Below, piece after piece: positions 1-7,673 of a stretch of 49,652 bases of DNA. The position numbers and the translations under genes were made by a program. The first letter of the stretch is position 1, and every line of letters begins with the position of its first letter. The notes under the pieces are model-generated. The model did no database searches. It was not told the DNA's origin and worked only from the letters and a program-made list of their open reading frames with translations. The DNA comes from a virus: positions 1 through 49,652 of the IMG/VR virus record IMGVR_UViG_3300044695_007728; one strand, written 5' to 3'.

Positions 1-69
1 GCGACTGCCGGTAGTAGTCAACTGTCTTATAAGCAGTTCATGAGCAAGGTTCGACTCCTTGATCCCCTA
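1..69 (+). tRNA. tRNA-Ile(UAU), 5' end cut by window
   Basis: The 3' part of a tRNA is visible. The D stem is GACT/AGTC, the anticodon stem ACTGT/GCAGT with loop CTTATAA (anticodon UAU, which reads AUA), and the T stem CAAGG/CCTTG with loop TTCGACT. The 3' acceptor strand is ATCCCCT with discriminator A; CCA is not encoded. The 5' acceptor strand should lie just outside the window. The variable region is seven bases, slightly long. An AUA-reading tRNA suits an AT-rich phage. Confidence 0.85.
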
Positions 70-555
70 CTTCTGTTTTATTGTAAATTTTCTAGTGCTA
101 TTACCAATATTTCTTCCTTTAAAAGTAGGAAGTTGACTATCACAATTAGGACATACTAAACGGATATTAGAGACAGACCAGTTATCTGCTTTACCATCTA
201 TGTGATCAACAATCAAGGTTAGTCGTTGTCCATTCCAATCATTTGCAGAACGATTACAGATAAAACAATTATTGCCATGTTTTTTAATCAGATATTCTCT
301 TATGCTTCTGTTATTGTTCCAACTACTAGCAAAGCTACCGCTTGTTTCAATTTTATCTATCTTAGATTCGTAATGACATTGTTTAGAACAAAATTTTTGA
401 TTTTTCTTTGAGCTAGGATATTCTTTCTTACAGAAAACACATTCTTTAACAGATTTAATCCTTTTAGGTTGAATTTTATTGTTATAGGAAACACTACAAG
501 AGCGAGAACAAAATTTAGGATTATCGGTTAATTTATCGCAATTTATACACTTCAT
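67..555 (-). CDS. HNH endonuclease with N-terminal zinc-finger motifs
   Basis: This 162-residue protein has two Cys-rich zinc-binding segments in its first 65 residues (CxxC followed by FCSxxC in each). A C-terminal HNH core follows, with CFIC, then VDHIDG and RLVCPNC. It is probably a free-standing homing-type DNA nuclease, common in phages. It is one of only two minus-strand genes seen here. Its stop codon overlaps the last three bases of the tRNA-Ile, so the two genes converge tail to tail. An AGAGAGG ribosome site sits before the ATG. A GGTGTATAGAAT element upstream could be its promoter. Confidence 0.88.
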   Translation of the reverse strand: MKCINCDKLTDNPKFCSRSCSVSYNNKIQPKRIKSVKECVFCKKEYPSSKKNQKFCSKQCHYESKIDKIETSGSFASSWNNNRSIREYLIKKHGNNCFICNRSANDWNGQRLTLIVDHIDGKADNWSVSNIRLVCPNCDSQLPTFKGRNIGNSTRKFTIKQK

Positions 556-582
556 GATGACCTCTCTTAAAATGAATAGAAC

Positions 583-610
583 TTGACATTCTATACACCG
601 AAACTATAAA
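583..610 (+). promoter_or_regulatory. Sigma-70-like promoter before the small membrane gene and tmRNA
   Basis: TTGACA at 583-588 and TATAAA at 605-610 are separated by 16 bases. It would drive the small ORF at 642 and the tmRNA that follows it. Confidence 0.65.
588..599 (-). promoter_or_regulatory. GGTGTATAGAAT promoter-like element
   Basis: On the minus strand this reads GGTGTATAGAAT, 33 bases upstream of the minus-strand HNH start. It matches the GGTGTATAAT element found before several late-type genes. It overlaps the forward TTGACA promoter, so the two directions may compete. Confidence 0.4.
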
Positions 611-641
611 ATAGTATTCGATTCTTCATTGAAAGCAAGAA

Positions 642-824
642 ATGAAACTCCAGCCACTAACAGCTATTTTTGCAGGACTATTCCTAACATCATTAGGCTT
701 TAATTTTCTCCTTTATTCAGATATTCAAAGACTAAAAAAGTTGGACAACAAGCCAGCAAGGATTATTATAGAAAGACCACCAGAAATTCACATAAAACCA
801 AAGGTTTGGGGGTATACTAAATAG
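642..824 (+). CDS. Small single-pass membrane protein, unknown function
   Basis: This 60-residue protein has one hydrophobic segment at about residues 6-25, then a charged tail rich in Lys, Arg and Pro. No family is recognised. The ATG follows AAAGCAAGAA, a weak ribosome site. The stop codon ends on the first base of the tmRNA, so gene and tmRNA abut and probably share the promoter at 583-610. The protein would sit in the inner membrane with its tail on either side. Confidence 0.6.
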   Translation: MKLQPLTAIFAGLFLTSLGFNFLLYSDIQRLKKLDNKPARIIIERPPEIHIKPKVWGYTK

Positions 825-1173
825 GGCTAGTAAAGGTATCGACAGGTAAAATAGGTATAGATTGCATCGACTGGTTAATCGACCGGCCAGTTTAAAAGTC
901 GATTAAAATTGTTAATTGGCGAAGTAACTCTCGCTCTCGCTGCCTAATTAATTAGGTAATGAGTGGGGTGGCATGAACCTTATTGCCCAATCATGCTGAC
1001 TCAGATAATCTGATATGGTAGTCCTACCAGACACAAATAGGACTGATGATTGTACTCAATCTGACACAGATAATTCTGATAGCTTTGTTGGTAGTGTGAT
1101 AACAACCAACTAACGATGTAGAAGTTTATATTGATGTTTATTCTGGACAGGGGTTCGACTCCCCTCTAGTCCA
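824..1173 (+). ncRNA. ssrA: tmRNA (ssrA), phage-encoded
   Basis: The ends form a tRNA-like domain. The 5' strand GGGCTAG (824-830) pairs with CTAGTCC (1166-1172), giving the G3-U70 wobble that identifies alanine tRNAs, and the discriminator is A1173. The T arm is AGGGG-TTCGACT-CCCCT (1149-1165). GTATCGACAGG matches the tmRNA 5' region. The tag frame at 918-947 reads GEVTLALAA then TAA; a glycine resume codon is known from Bacillus tmRNA. A pseudoknot is visible at 1016-1043: TGGTA/TACCA, with the loop GTCC pairing GGAC. Its role is rescue of stalled ribosomes and tagging of incomplete proteins for proteolysis. The exact resume codon is inferred. Confidence 0.93.
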
Positions 1174-1196
1174 CTTCTTATTTTACAGGAAAAATA

Positions 1197-1832
1197 ATGC
1201 AGACAGAATTATGTAAATTAATGAAAGAACACGGTAGTGATAAAGCGACTTGGCATAATTATACGCTATTTTACTATGATATATTTTTACCCTTTAAGGA
1301 TAAAGCTTTTAATTTTTTTGAACTGGGTCTAGGTACAAAAAATGCAAATATTCCTTCAAATATGAAAATGATCGATGCACACGCAGAAACCAAACCCGGC
1401 GGCTCACTAAGAGCTTGGGAAAAATTTTTTTCTAATGCTATAATATATGGAGCGGATATAGATCGAAATATATTGTTTCAATCAGACAGAATACATACTT
1501 TTTATTGTGATCAAACAGATCCTAAAACTATCTATGATTTATGGAACAATGATATTCTCAAAAATCTAACTTTTGATATCATTATAGATGATGGTCTTCA
1601 TACTATTGATGCCAATATTTGTTTTTTACAAAACTCTCTGAAAAAATTGAGCAAAGATGGAGTGTATATCATTGAGGATATTTCATTAAAGGATATGCCT
1701 CTTTACAATGAAACACTATTACGTCTAACAGAAAGTTTATTTTTTAACCACAAAATTATACCTTTTAATCACTATATTAATAATCACGACAATGCAATTT
1801 GTTTAATTACACACGAAGAAACCCCACAATGA
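1197..1832 (+). CDS. Class I SAM-dependent methyltransferase-like protein
   Basis: This 211-residue protein carries FELGLGTKN as the SAM-binding glycine motif. GADID and RIHTFYCDQTD follow, then FDIIIDDGLH and GVYIIED. The layout resembles sugar or macrolide O-methyltransferases of the macrocin type that phages carry among surface-sugar genes. The substrate is unknown. It starts 23 bases after the tmRNA with an AGGAAAA ribosome site. The next gene overlaps its stop by ATGA. Confidence 0.75.
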   Translation: MQTELCKLMKEHGSDKATWHNYTLFYYDIFLPFKDKAFNFFELGLGTKNANIPSNMKMIDAHAETKPGGSLRAWEKFFSNAIIYGADIDRNILFQSDRIHTFYCDQTDPKTIYDLWNNDILKNLTFDIIIDDGLHTIDANICFLQNSLKKLSKDGVYIIEDISLKDMPLYNETLLRLTESLFFNHKIIPFNHYINNHDNAICLITHEETPQ

Positions 1833-2389
1833 CTCTTACTACAGATAATATTTTTACACATACGATCAGTAATGATTTTATAAGTTTAATTATATCTAAC
1901 TCCAAAAAAGCAGAGATTGGAGGAAAGTCTCAAATTAGAGCTGCTAATAAAAGAGCTTCTAATTTAGCAGAAGATCAGCTTGTCGGTCAAATATCAACAT
2001 ATTGTGCATCAATGATTTTGACTGGATCTCCAGAAGGATATATTCAAGCAAGAGATAAAGCAAACGCTAATCCTTTAGCTGGAGATAATGGAGTAGACAT
2101 AGCTGGTTTGCCTAATGTGGATATTAAGGGGAGTCTGATGAGGTACTCTAATAATCCTCTTAACTATAGATTATTGGTTCGACAGAAAGAGAGACACGAA
2201 AACTGGATTTATGTTTTGGCATTAGTTCCAAAAGAAAGACCATATAAAACATATCTTGTTGGATGGGCTAATGATAATGATCTACCATCAAAACCTTATG
2301 ACGGTGAGATAAAATCTTTACATGGGGCATACGTTATTGAGGCTAGAAATTTGAGGAAAATCGAAGAGCTAATTTCTGTTAAAGTATAA
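1829..2389 (+). CDS. Putative PD-(D/E)XK-type nuclease
   Basis: The 186-residue product has a mid-protein segment GDNGVDIAGLP followed by NVDIKGS. This fits the acidic residue plus D-x-K pattern of restriction-like nucleases, and the core strand pattern YRLLVR, NWIYVLALV supports the fold. I chose the ATG at 1829, which overlaps the upstream stop (ATGA), rather than a start 30 bases earlier. It lies beside an endonuclease VII-like gene, which fits DNA processing. Assignment is by motif only. Confidence 0.5.
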   Translation: MTLTTDNIFTHTISNDFISLIISNSKKAEIGGKSQIRAANKRASNLAEDQLVGQISTYCASMILTGSPEGYIQARDKANANPLAGDNGVDIAGLPNVDIKGSLMRYSNNPLNYRLLVRQKERHENWIYVLALVPKERPYKTYLVGWANDNDLPSKPYDGEIKSLHGAYVIEARNLRKIEELISVKV

Positions 2390-2391
2390 CT

Positions 2392-2748
2392 ATGTCTAGA
2401 AAAATTTGTTCATATTGTGGCAAGCGTAAAAATAAGGGGAGTTTCCCTAAACACAGTATGTATAAAGATAATCTTGATAGTAGATGTAGAAAATGCGTGA
2501 AGAAACATTCTAAGGTTAGAGTTAAGCTACACAAGAAAGCCCCTCCAAAACCAGAAGTTTGTGAGTGTTGTAAAAAAATCCCATACAAATGGTGTTTGGA
2601 TCATGATCATGACGACGATAGTTTTAGAGGATGGCTTTGTGAACCATGTAATACTGGCATAGGAAAACTTGGAGATAATTTTGCTGGTATTACGAATGCT
2701 ATGAATTATTTTCTTTCAAGACAAAAACGATATGAAAAACAAGATTAG
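2392..2748 (+). CDS. Endonuclease VII-like (T4 gp49 family) HNH nuclease
   Basis: This 118-residue protein starts with two CxxC pairs (CSYC, CRKC). CECC follows, then LDHDHDDDSFRGWLCEPCNTG with a downstream LGD, the signature of recombination endonuclease VII. T4 endonuclease VII resolves Holliday junctions and trims branched DNA before packaging. It has the short size typical of this family. Its end overlaps the start of the following gene. Confidence 0.85.
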   Translation: MSRKICSYCGKRKNKGSFPKHSMYKDNLDSRCRKCVKKHSKVRVKLHKKAPPKPEVCECCKKIPYKWCLDHDHDDDSFRGWLCEPCNTGIGKLGDNFAGITNAMNYFLSRQKRYEKQD

Positions 2749-2947
2749 AGAACATTTAATAGAAAACGATATGACTTACTATCAGCATTTTAAATTTGCT
2801 GTATTTTTTGGATTCTTATCTGTACTAGCAGGTTTTTGTTTGATAGTTCATGCGTTTTTCCCATGCTGGTTTCAAACGTCTGGTAGTGATTTGGTTCAGT
2901 CAATGGCTATTGTGTTCAAGAAACGAAAACGATTAGACGATACTTGA
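2732..2947 (+). CDS. Small membrane protein, widespread phage family
   Basis: The 71-residue product has one strong membrane segment in the middle (AVFFGFLSVLAGFCLIVHAF) followed by FPCWF. The pattern MTYYQHFKFA-FFG-HAFFP recurs in many phages and resembles the DUF6356 type. Function is unknown. The ATG at 2732 overlaps the preceding gene; an in-frame ATG at 2771 would give a shorter form beginning MTYYQH, closer to how such proteins usually start. Its end carries the -35 box of the ligase promoter. Confidence 0.6.
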   Translation: MKNKIREHLIENDMTYYQHFKFAVFFGFLSVLAGFCLIVHAFFPCWFQTSGSDLVQSMAIVFKKRKRLDDT

Positions 2948-2972
2948 CAAGTGGACTACCGTATGGTAGAAT
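2944..2972 (+). promoter_or_regulatory. Promoter for DNA ligase
   Basis: TTGACA at 2944-2949 and TAGAAT at 2967-2972 are 17 bases apart. The predicted transcript would begin near 2980, upstream of the ATG at 2998, which argues against any earlier start for the ligase. Confidence 0.75.
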
Positions 2973-2997
2973 TGGGACAACACAGGAGAAAATAAAA

Positions 2998-4299
2998 ATG
3001 TCGTTTGAGCATCTTAATGGTTTTGTTCGTGATCTGAAAGCAACTAGTAGTACTCTTGATAAGGTTGGCATTATTGAGGATTATACTTCCTCTAATGAGA
3101 GTGGAGCAAATTTTCTTAAAAAGATTCTGCTCTATACTTATCATCCTCTTTGGCAGTATAATGTAACTAGTGATAATCTTAAAAAGAAAAGTCATCTGCG
3201 TGGCAGAGTCTACAAGTCTATATTTGATCTGTTGGATGCTTTGAAGAATAGAGAAATTACAGGTCATGATGCCATTGGAGCAGTTAATAGCTTTATTGAC
3301 AATCAAAGAGAATACGAAGAACTCGTTCATTGCATCATTGACAAGGATTTGAAAACCCGTGCTGGAGATAAGCTGATTAATAAGGCTATTCCAGATCATA
3401 TCCCAACATTTAGTGTTGCTCTAGCGGACAAGTATGTTCCTAAAATTGTAGACTGGAAGGATGGGTGGTATGTTAGCAGGAAGATCGACGGTGCTAGATG
3501 TATTGCTATTGTTGACGGTAATAGTAATACTACCTTTTATTCCCGCACGGGAAAAATCTTTGATACTCTTGATATTGTTAGCGGTGGCATTAAAGCTTTG
3601 GGACTTACTAATGTAGTTCTTGATGGAGAGCTTTGTCTGGTTGATGAAGATGGTAACGAGGATTTTCAAGGAGTAATGAAGGAACTTCGCAAGAAGGATC
3701 ATACTATTCCTAATCCTTCCTATAAAATTTTTGATATGATTACTCATGACGAGTTTTATAGTCAAAAGGGAGAAAAGAATCGACCATTTAGTATCAGGCT
3801 CAAGAATCTTACAGAAGTTATGAAGAAGAATGAGTGTCCTTGTTTGACGCTGTTGGAACAATCTTTGGTGAAGGATGAGAGTCACTTTCAAGAGTTTGTG
3901 ACCGAATCCAATCAGAATGGATATGAGGGGCTTATGCTTCGATCTGACGCTCCATATAAAGGTAAACGATCCAAAGACCTATTGAAGTATAAAGCGTTCT
4001 CAGATGACGAATACGAAGTTCTGGACACAGAAATGGGGCCATTTCGTTATGTTAAGGATGGTGCAGAATGTGAGGAGACTATGTTGAGTTGCGTGATGAT
4101 TCAACACAAGGGTCATACTGTTAGAGTAGGGTCTGGTTTTAGTATCGAACAAAGACAAGAGTTTTATAAGAATCCTAAGAAAATTCTTGGCAAGCAAATA
4201 ACTGTACAATATTTTCAAGAGACAGAAAACGAGAAGGGTGGGCTTAGTCTTCGCTTCCCCACTTTTAAGATTCTTCATGGAGAAGAAAGAGACATATAG
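2998..4299 (+). CDS. ATP-dependent DNA ligase
   Basis: This 433-residue protein has the nucleotidyltransferase motifs in order. The adenylated lysine lies in RKIDGAR (K162), SRTGK follows, then LDGELCLVDEDG, EGLMLRS and LLKYK. An OB-fold region ends the protein. It seals nicks in duplex DNA using ATP during replication and repair, like T4 gp30. The start is set by CAGGAGA and by the promoter at 2944-2972, which excludes the longer open frame. It has its own promoter, unlike most neighbours. Confidence 0.95.
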   Translation: MSFEHLNGFVRDLKATSSTLDKVGIIEDYTSSNESGANFLKKILLYTYHPLWQYNVTSDNLKKKSHLRGRVYKSIFDLLDALKNREITGHDAIGAVNSFIDNQREYEELVHCIIDKDLKTRAGDKLINKAIPDHIPTFSVALADKYVPKIVDWKDGWYVSRKIDGARCIAIVDGNSNTTFYSRTGKIFDTLDIVSGGIKALGLTNVVLDGELCLVDEDGNEDFQGVMKELRKKDHTIPNPSYKIFDMITHDEFYSQKGEKNRPFSIRLKNLTEVMKKNECPCLTLLEQSLVKDESHFQEFVTESNQNGYEGLMLRSDAPYKGKRSKDLLKYKAFSDDEYEVLDTEMGPFRYVKDGAECEETMLSCVMIQHKGHTVRVGSGFSIEQRQEFYKNPKKILGKQITVQYFQETENEKGGLSLRFPTFKILHGEERDI

Positions 4300-4303
4300 A
4301 ATT

Positions 4304-5257
4304 ATGCCACCAGCATGGAAAGAGCTAGGTTTTAGAACTTATGATGCCTATATAAGGTCTAGGCTCTGGTGGAATATAAGGCAACTAGTCTTAGAACGAG
4401 ATGGTAGATGTTGTCAGGTTTGTGGCTCTCCTTCTAAAACAGTTCATCATATTGATTACACAAAAATTATCATGCTGGGTCAGGGAGATCAGCATGAATT
4501 AATTACATTGTGTGAACCATGCCATAATTTTGTTGAGCAAGACAAGCATATTGGTAAAAAGAAAAGCTTGTTAAATAAATTATTTTGTCAAAATAGCAAA
4601 AATACTTTAGATGAATGGCAAATTTGGGCTCAAGCATTTAATAGTGATATTCAATATAATTCAGAAAGACTATTTGAGCATAACCATATCAAGAGAAAGA
4701 AACATAAGAATAAAAACAAAAAGAAACCTATCTCTACTAATGCTAATAAACCAGAAGTAATAAATACAACATCGAAAAAAGAAGAATCGTCTTTAGATGT
4801 TATAAAAAATGAAATTGATAACTATATAAAGCAACATAAAAAGAAAAAAAAGCCTAAAGCTGTTGACAATAAAGATATTAGCAATTATTTTAAAAACAAA
4901 GATCAATCATGGATTAATTCTAAAGTAAAATATTATAATAATCTTAGTGAAGATGAAATTAAAAAACAACTACGTCAAGCTTTTCCATATTTTATAAATC
5001 TTCTATTGAATCATCCTAATGCTAGTGAAAAACTTAAAAGTTGCATAAGGCCACATTTCCAAAAAAATAAACCGAAAGAAACTTTTCAACAAAAAAGAAT
5101 AAGACTAGAAGAACAATACCAAAAACAAAAAGCTAAAAAGAAAACTAAGCTATCTGGTAAACTGCCAGCATGGACTACTAATCATAAAACCATTATACCT
5201 AAACAAGAAAATCCATTGATGAAATATGTGAAGGAAGTAAAGGATAAAACCGATTGA
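4304..5257 (+). CDS. HNH endonuclease with long basic C-terminal region
   Basis: The product is about 317 residues. The HNH core is near the N terminus: RCCQVCG, then TVHHIDY and LITLCEPCHN. A long Lys- and Gln-rich, low-complexity tail follows and could bind DNA. It is probably a homing-type nuclease inserted after the ligase. The ATG at 4304 is preferred because the one at 4277 lacks a ribosome site, but 4277 (overlapping the ligase) remains possible. The lysine-rich tail and A-rich composition differ from the ligase before it. Confidence 0.8.
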   Translation: MPPAWKELGFRTYDAYIRSRLWWNIRQLVLERDGRCCQVCGSPSKTVHHIDYTKIIMLGQGDQHELITLCEPCHNFVEQDKHIGKKKSLLNKLFCQNSKNTLDEWQIWAQAFNSDIQYNSERLFEHNHIKRKKHKNKNKKKPISTNANKPEVINTTSKKEESSLDVIKNEIDNYIKQHKKKKKPKAVDNKDISNYFKNKDQSWINSKVKYYNNLSEDEIKKQLRQAFPYFINLLLNHPNASEKLKSCIRPHFQKNKPKETFQQKRIRLEEQYQKQKAKKKTKLSGKLPAWTTNHKTIIPKQENPLMKYVKEVKDKTD

Positions 5258-5281
5258 CCAGTTTCCGGTATGGTGTATAAA
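5254..5281 (+). promoter_or_regulatory. Promoter before 5309 gene
   Basis: TTGACC at 5254-5259 and TATAAA at 5276-5281 are 16 bases apart. The -10 lies inside a GGTGTATAAA element, so it combines both promoter patterns seen in this window. Confidence 0.65.
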
Positions 5282-5308
5282 ATTATCCCGCCTTACTGGA
5301 GATATTAA

Positions 5309-5719
5309 ATGATCAAAGTTATTCTTCGCTCTCTCATATATCCGTGGTTTATTCTATTTATAGGATTCTCTATAGGTTTTATTTGTAATTCAGAATGGTT
5401 TGGTTACAAATATGTGCTTGTGGAAAGATCAGTACGAAATATATTTTTTCCAATAAAATATGACGAAAAAGTAGAAGAATGGGTCAAATCTAATGGACGA
5501 TTAAGATTATGGGCAAGCCTAGACTGTCCAAAAGATTTTGAGATTGTTCATGAGTTTGTAAAAGGAGAAGAGCATTATTGGGCTGTTTATAAGACCAGAG
5601 ATAGTAAAGGTAAAGAAATTAAAGACATTGGTAGTGTCAGAGTTAAGTGGAAAACATGGGAATACTATTATAAATTAGACGAGATTATAGATAAGCATGG
5701 GTCTAGGAAATTAGATTGA
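5309..5719 (+). CDS. N-terminally anchored membrane protein, unknown function
   Basis: This 136-residue protein has a hydrophobic segment at residues 10-27, then a soluble charged domain rich in Trp, Lys and Tyr. No family is recognised. It is a single gene between two promoters, with a good ribosome site (TGGAGAT) before the ATG. It could be exposed to the periplasm after insertion; this is inferred from the single N-terminal helix. Confidence 0.7.
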   Translation: MIKVILRSLIYPWFILFIGFSIGFICNSEWFGYKYVLVERSVRNIFFPIKYDEKVEEWVKSNGRLRLWASLDCPKDFEIVHEFVKGEEHYWAVYKTRDSKGKEIKDIGSVRVKWKTWEYYYKLDEIIDKHGSRKLD

Positions 5720-5734
5720 TTCAAGATGCGGGGC

Positions 5735-5763
5735 TTGACAAAACGATAGGACTAGTGTAGAAT
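5735..5763 (+). promoter_or_regulatory. Promoter before 5801 gene
   Basis: TTGACA at 5735-5740 and TAGAAT at 5758-5763 are 17 bases apart. The -10 box covers the ATG at 5762, so that codon cannot be in the message. This moves the gene start to 5801. Confidence 0.75.
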
Positions 5764-5800
5764 GTCAGCATACACTTTGGAACAAACTTTTGAGGACACT

Positions 5801-6499
5801 ATGACAGAGATTATTGTTGAGAAAAAGCCAGTTGTGATGAGTACCACCAAGGCTGATGAGTTTTTTAAGAATTTTCCCAAGGATAAGGTAGTTGCCTATA
5901 AAGACTATTGGGAGAGTGTTCGTCCCAAGTCTGACGAAGATATTTTTCGTCGCTATCTCTTTTCGTATTGCAGCGTCCACACAACTTGGCAGGGCAATGT
6001 TAAGGGATATAATGCTATTAAGAATTTTAGCGAGTGGCTGGACAGTAAAGAAACTCTTTTGACAAAACTCCACAAGAGCGGCGTTGGATTGCATAATAAT
6101 CGTACCAATTATATCTGGGATTTTAGCACCAAGTTTTGGGCTAATCCTAAAGATTTTTATCTGACCACCAAGAAGTATCATGTTAAGAAGCGAGACAGTA
6201 TTCTGAATAAGATTAGTGGAATTGGTCTGGCTAAGATTAGCTTTGCTCTGGAGATGATTCATCCTAATGAGGCTAGAGTATTGTGCGGAGATATTCATCA
6301 ACTTAGGCTTTACGATGTTGAGGCTCTAAAGTATAATAAGTCTAAAGTCGGATCAGAAATTTACAAAAAGATGGAACGTCACTGGATGGTAAATTGTGGC
6401 AAACTTAAGATTCCATCGTATGTTGCACGATCAATTTATTGGGACGATCTTCAAAAGAAGGAAGATAGCCGTTACTGGAGTTATGTTCTGGAGAGCTAA
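5801..6499 (+). CDS. Helix-hairpin-helix protein, DNA glycosylase-like
   Basis: This 232-residue protein has NKISGIGLAKISFALE, a helix-hairpin-helix pattern, followed by VLCGDIHQLRLYD with a conserved-looking Asp. That arrangement resembles HhH-GPD DNA glycosylases and suggests DNA binding or base repair; activity is inferred. The start at 5801 has TGAGGA upstream and is forced by the promoter overlapping the earlier ATG. Codon choice looks more regular than in surrounding small genes, as in the ligase and rII genes. Confidence 0.6.
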   Translation: MTEIIVEKKPVVMSTTKADEFFKNFPKDKVVAYKDYWESVRPKSDEDIFRRYLFSYCSVHTTWQGNVKGYNAIKNFSEWLDSKETLLTKLHKSGVGLHNNRTNYIWDFSTKFWANPKDFYLTTKKYHVKKRDSILNKISGIGLAKISFALEMIHPNEARVLCGDIHQLRLYDVEALKYNKSKVGSEIYKKMERHWMVNCGKLKIPSYVARSIYWDDLQKKEDSRYWSYVLES

Positions 6500-6501
6500 T
6501 T

Positions 6502-6627
6502 ATGCAGAATGGTAAGGGTTCTAAAAGACGAGAGAGTTTGGTTTCTCAAGAGACTTGGGACAAAAACTACGAAAGAATTTTTAGAAAGAAAAAAGATGGG
6601 AAGCGTGACGAATCTAAAAGAAAATAA
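6502..6627 (+). CDS. Small basic peptide ORF (41 aa)
   Basis: An ATG two bases after the upstream stop, preceded by GGAGAG, opens a 41-residue frame rich in Lys, Arg, Ser and Glu. It overlaps the next gene in another frame. The position and ribosome site suggest it is translated. No function is recognised. Confidence 0.45.
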   Translation: MQNGKGSKRRESLVSQETWDKNYERIFRKKKDGKRDESKRK

Positions 6628-6874
6628 AAGCCTCTTTATTCCGTGTTCTTGTAAGAGCGAAATTTTAGTTATTGAATATGATCATGAAATTCAATTGGCT
6701 GATTTAGCAATATTTGAGCATTATACAAACTATAGTAATAAGATGTCATTATGGCAGAGACTAAGGTATTGTTATAAGGTTTTATTTGAAAGAAAACCAT
6801 ACGCAGATCAGATGGTGCTTGACAATAAACAGCTCAAAGATTTACAAAAATTTCTTAATGGTCTGACTCTTTAA
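6596..6874 (+). CDS. Small protein with CSC motif, unknown function
   Basis: About 92 residues from the ATG at 6596, which follows AGAAAGAAAAAAG. The conserved-looking core begins LFIPCSCKSEILVIEYD. An earlier in-frame ATG at 6509 exists, but its coding overlaps the 41-residue ORF and adds a basic, unremarkable extension. The product looks soluble. No family is recognised. Confidence 0.55.
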   Translation: MGSVTNLKENKSLFIPCSCKSEILVIEYDHEIQLADLAIFEHYTNYSNKMSLWQRLRYCYKVLFERKPYADQMVLDNKQLKDLQKFLNGLTL

Positions 6875-6884
6875 GGTGTATAAT
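6875..6884 (+). promoter_or_regulatory. GGTGTATAAT promoter-like element
   Basis: GGTGTATAAT lies 35 bases before the ATG at 6919 and has no recognisable -35 box. It matches the elements before the virion and lysis genes. Confidence 0.5.
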
Positions 6885-6918
6885 AATAGGTTATCGAAAA
6901 TAAACAAGGAGGCTAATC

Positions 6919-7134
6919 ATGGTTGTTAGAACAGTAACAGAATACATGAACGATCAATTAGCTGATAGAGTAAAACTTCTTCAAAAAGCATTAAACAGTG
7001 CTGAAAATATTATAAATACTCTAGAAAAAGAAAATCAAAGACTCAAAGACGTTCTTGCTAACCTAGCGTCAGAAAATAACGAAGGTTACATTCTTGATAG
7101 TGAGACCTTTAATGAGCCAATGTTTACGGTCTAA
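6919..7134 (+). CDS. Small coiled-coil protein
   Basis: The 71-residue product contains a heptad-like stretch at residues 14-50 (LADRVKLLQKAL, then IINTLEKENQRL), suggesting a dimeric coiled coil. The tail is acidic. AAGGAGG before the ATG is the strongest ribosome site in this neighbourhood and, with the GGTGTATAAT element, suggests good expression. Function is unknown. Confidence 0.7.
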   Translation: MVVRTVTEYMNDQLADRVKLLQKALNSAENIINTLEKENQRLKDVLANLASENNEGYILDSETFNEPMFTV

Positions 7135-7384
7135 GAACAAAAGAATTATAACGCAAATTGGGGAATACGAATATTTAATTGAGGGAGAAAGCGATTGGGC
7201 AAAATTTGGTTGCCAATCAGATATTTCAATAATAACCTCTGCTAATTTAGATGGCGGGCCTTTTTTGTTAGTTGGTGATTCTTTTTTGGGTAAAGGCAAA
7301 ATATCCTCAATACAAAATATTGACAGTGGCAGGGATGGGTATATAATAATTAAGGTTACTCTATACTCTCCGAAGGAAACATGA
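7112..7384 (+). CDS. Small beta-rich protein, unknown
   Basis: About 90 residues from the ATG at 7112, inside the end of the preceding gene with GTGAGA upstream. The middle has Gly-rich turns (DGGPFLLVGDSFLGKGK) and a KVTLYS end, suggesting a beta structure that might bind a ligand. No family is recognised. The next ORF overlaps its stop by ATGA. Confidence 0.5.
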   Translation: MSQCLRSKNKRIITQIGEYEYLIEGESDWAKFGCQSDISIITSANLDGGPFLLVGDSFLGKGKISSIQNIDSGRDGYIIIKVTLYSPKET

Positions 7385-7509
7385 TGATACCAGAACTTAT
7401 TCCAGTAGTTGGATACTCTCAAGCAATGTTAATTGCTGGCTATTCAAACTATCAGATTCAACAAATTATTAAAGGGTCTAGCTATGAATCAGTTTCACAA
7501 AAGCAATAA
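7381..7509 (+). CDS. Small ORF (42 aa), unknown
   Basis: This frame opens at ATGATG overlapping the upstream stop, with GAAGGA four bases before it. It encodes 42 residues starting MMIPELIPVVGYS and overlaps the PspC-like gene in another frame. Coupled translation is likely. Function is unknown. Confidence 0.5.
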   Translation: MMIPELIPVVGYSQAMLIAGYSNYQIQQIIKGSSYESVSQKQ

Positions 7510-7669
7510 GAACAGAGTTTTCTTTGGTGTTTGTGGAGGACTAGCAGAAAGTCTAGGATTAGATGTTTCTGTAGTTAGGCTGGGATTTGTTGCTGGTGCG
7601 ATTTTTACCGGAAGTATTCTTTTCTGGGCATATTTACTAATGGCTCTGGTTCTTCCAACAGAGGATTGA
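7484..7669 (+). CDS. PspC-domain membrane protein
   Basis: This 61-residue protein contains NRVFFGVCGGLAE, then a hydrophobic segment at about residues 30-55. This is the PspC signature, a small membrane domain related to envelope stress proteins. The start at 7484 follows AAAGGG; an upstream in-frame start would add residues not typical of the family. In a phage it may stabilise or modify the host membrane; that role is inferred. Confidence 0.82.
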   Translation: MNQFHKSNKNRVFFGVCGGLAESLGLDVSVVRLGFVAGAIFTGSILFWAYLLMALVLPTED

Positions 7670-7673
7670 TCTA

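Noticed and set aside
2944-2997. N-terminal extension of the DNA ligase frame
   Set aside because: It contains the promoter of the gene, and the ATG at 2998 has CAGGAGA upstream.
5762-5800. Upstream part of the HhH gene frame beginning at ATG 5762
   Set aside because: The -10 box TAGAAT covers this ATG, so it is not transcribed; ATG 5801 has a ribosome site.
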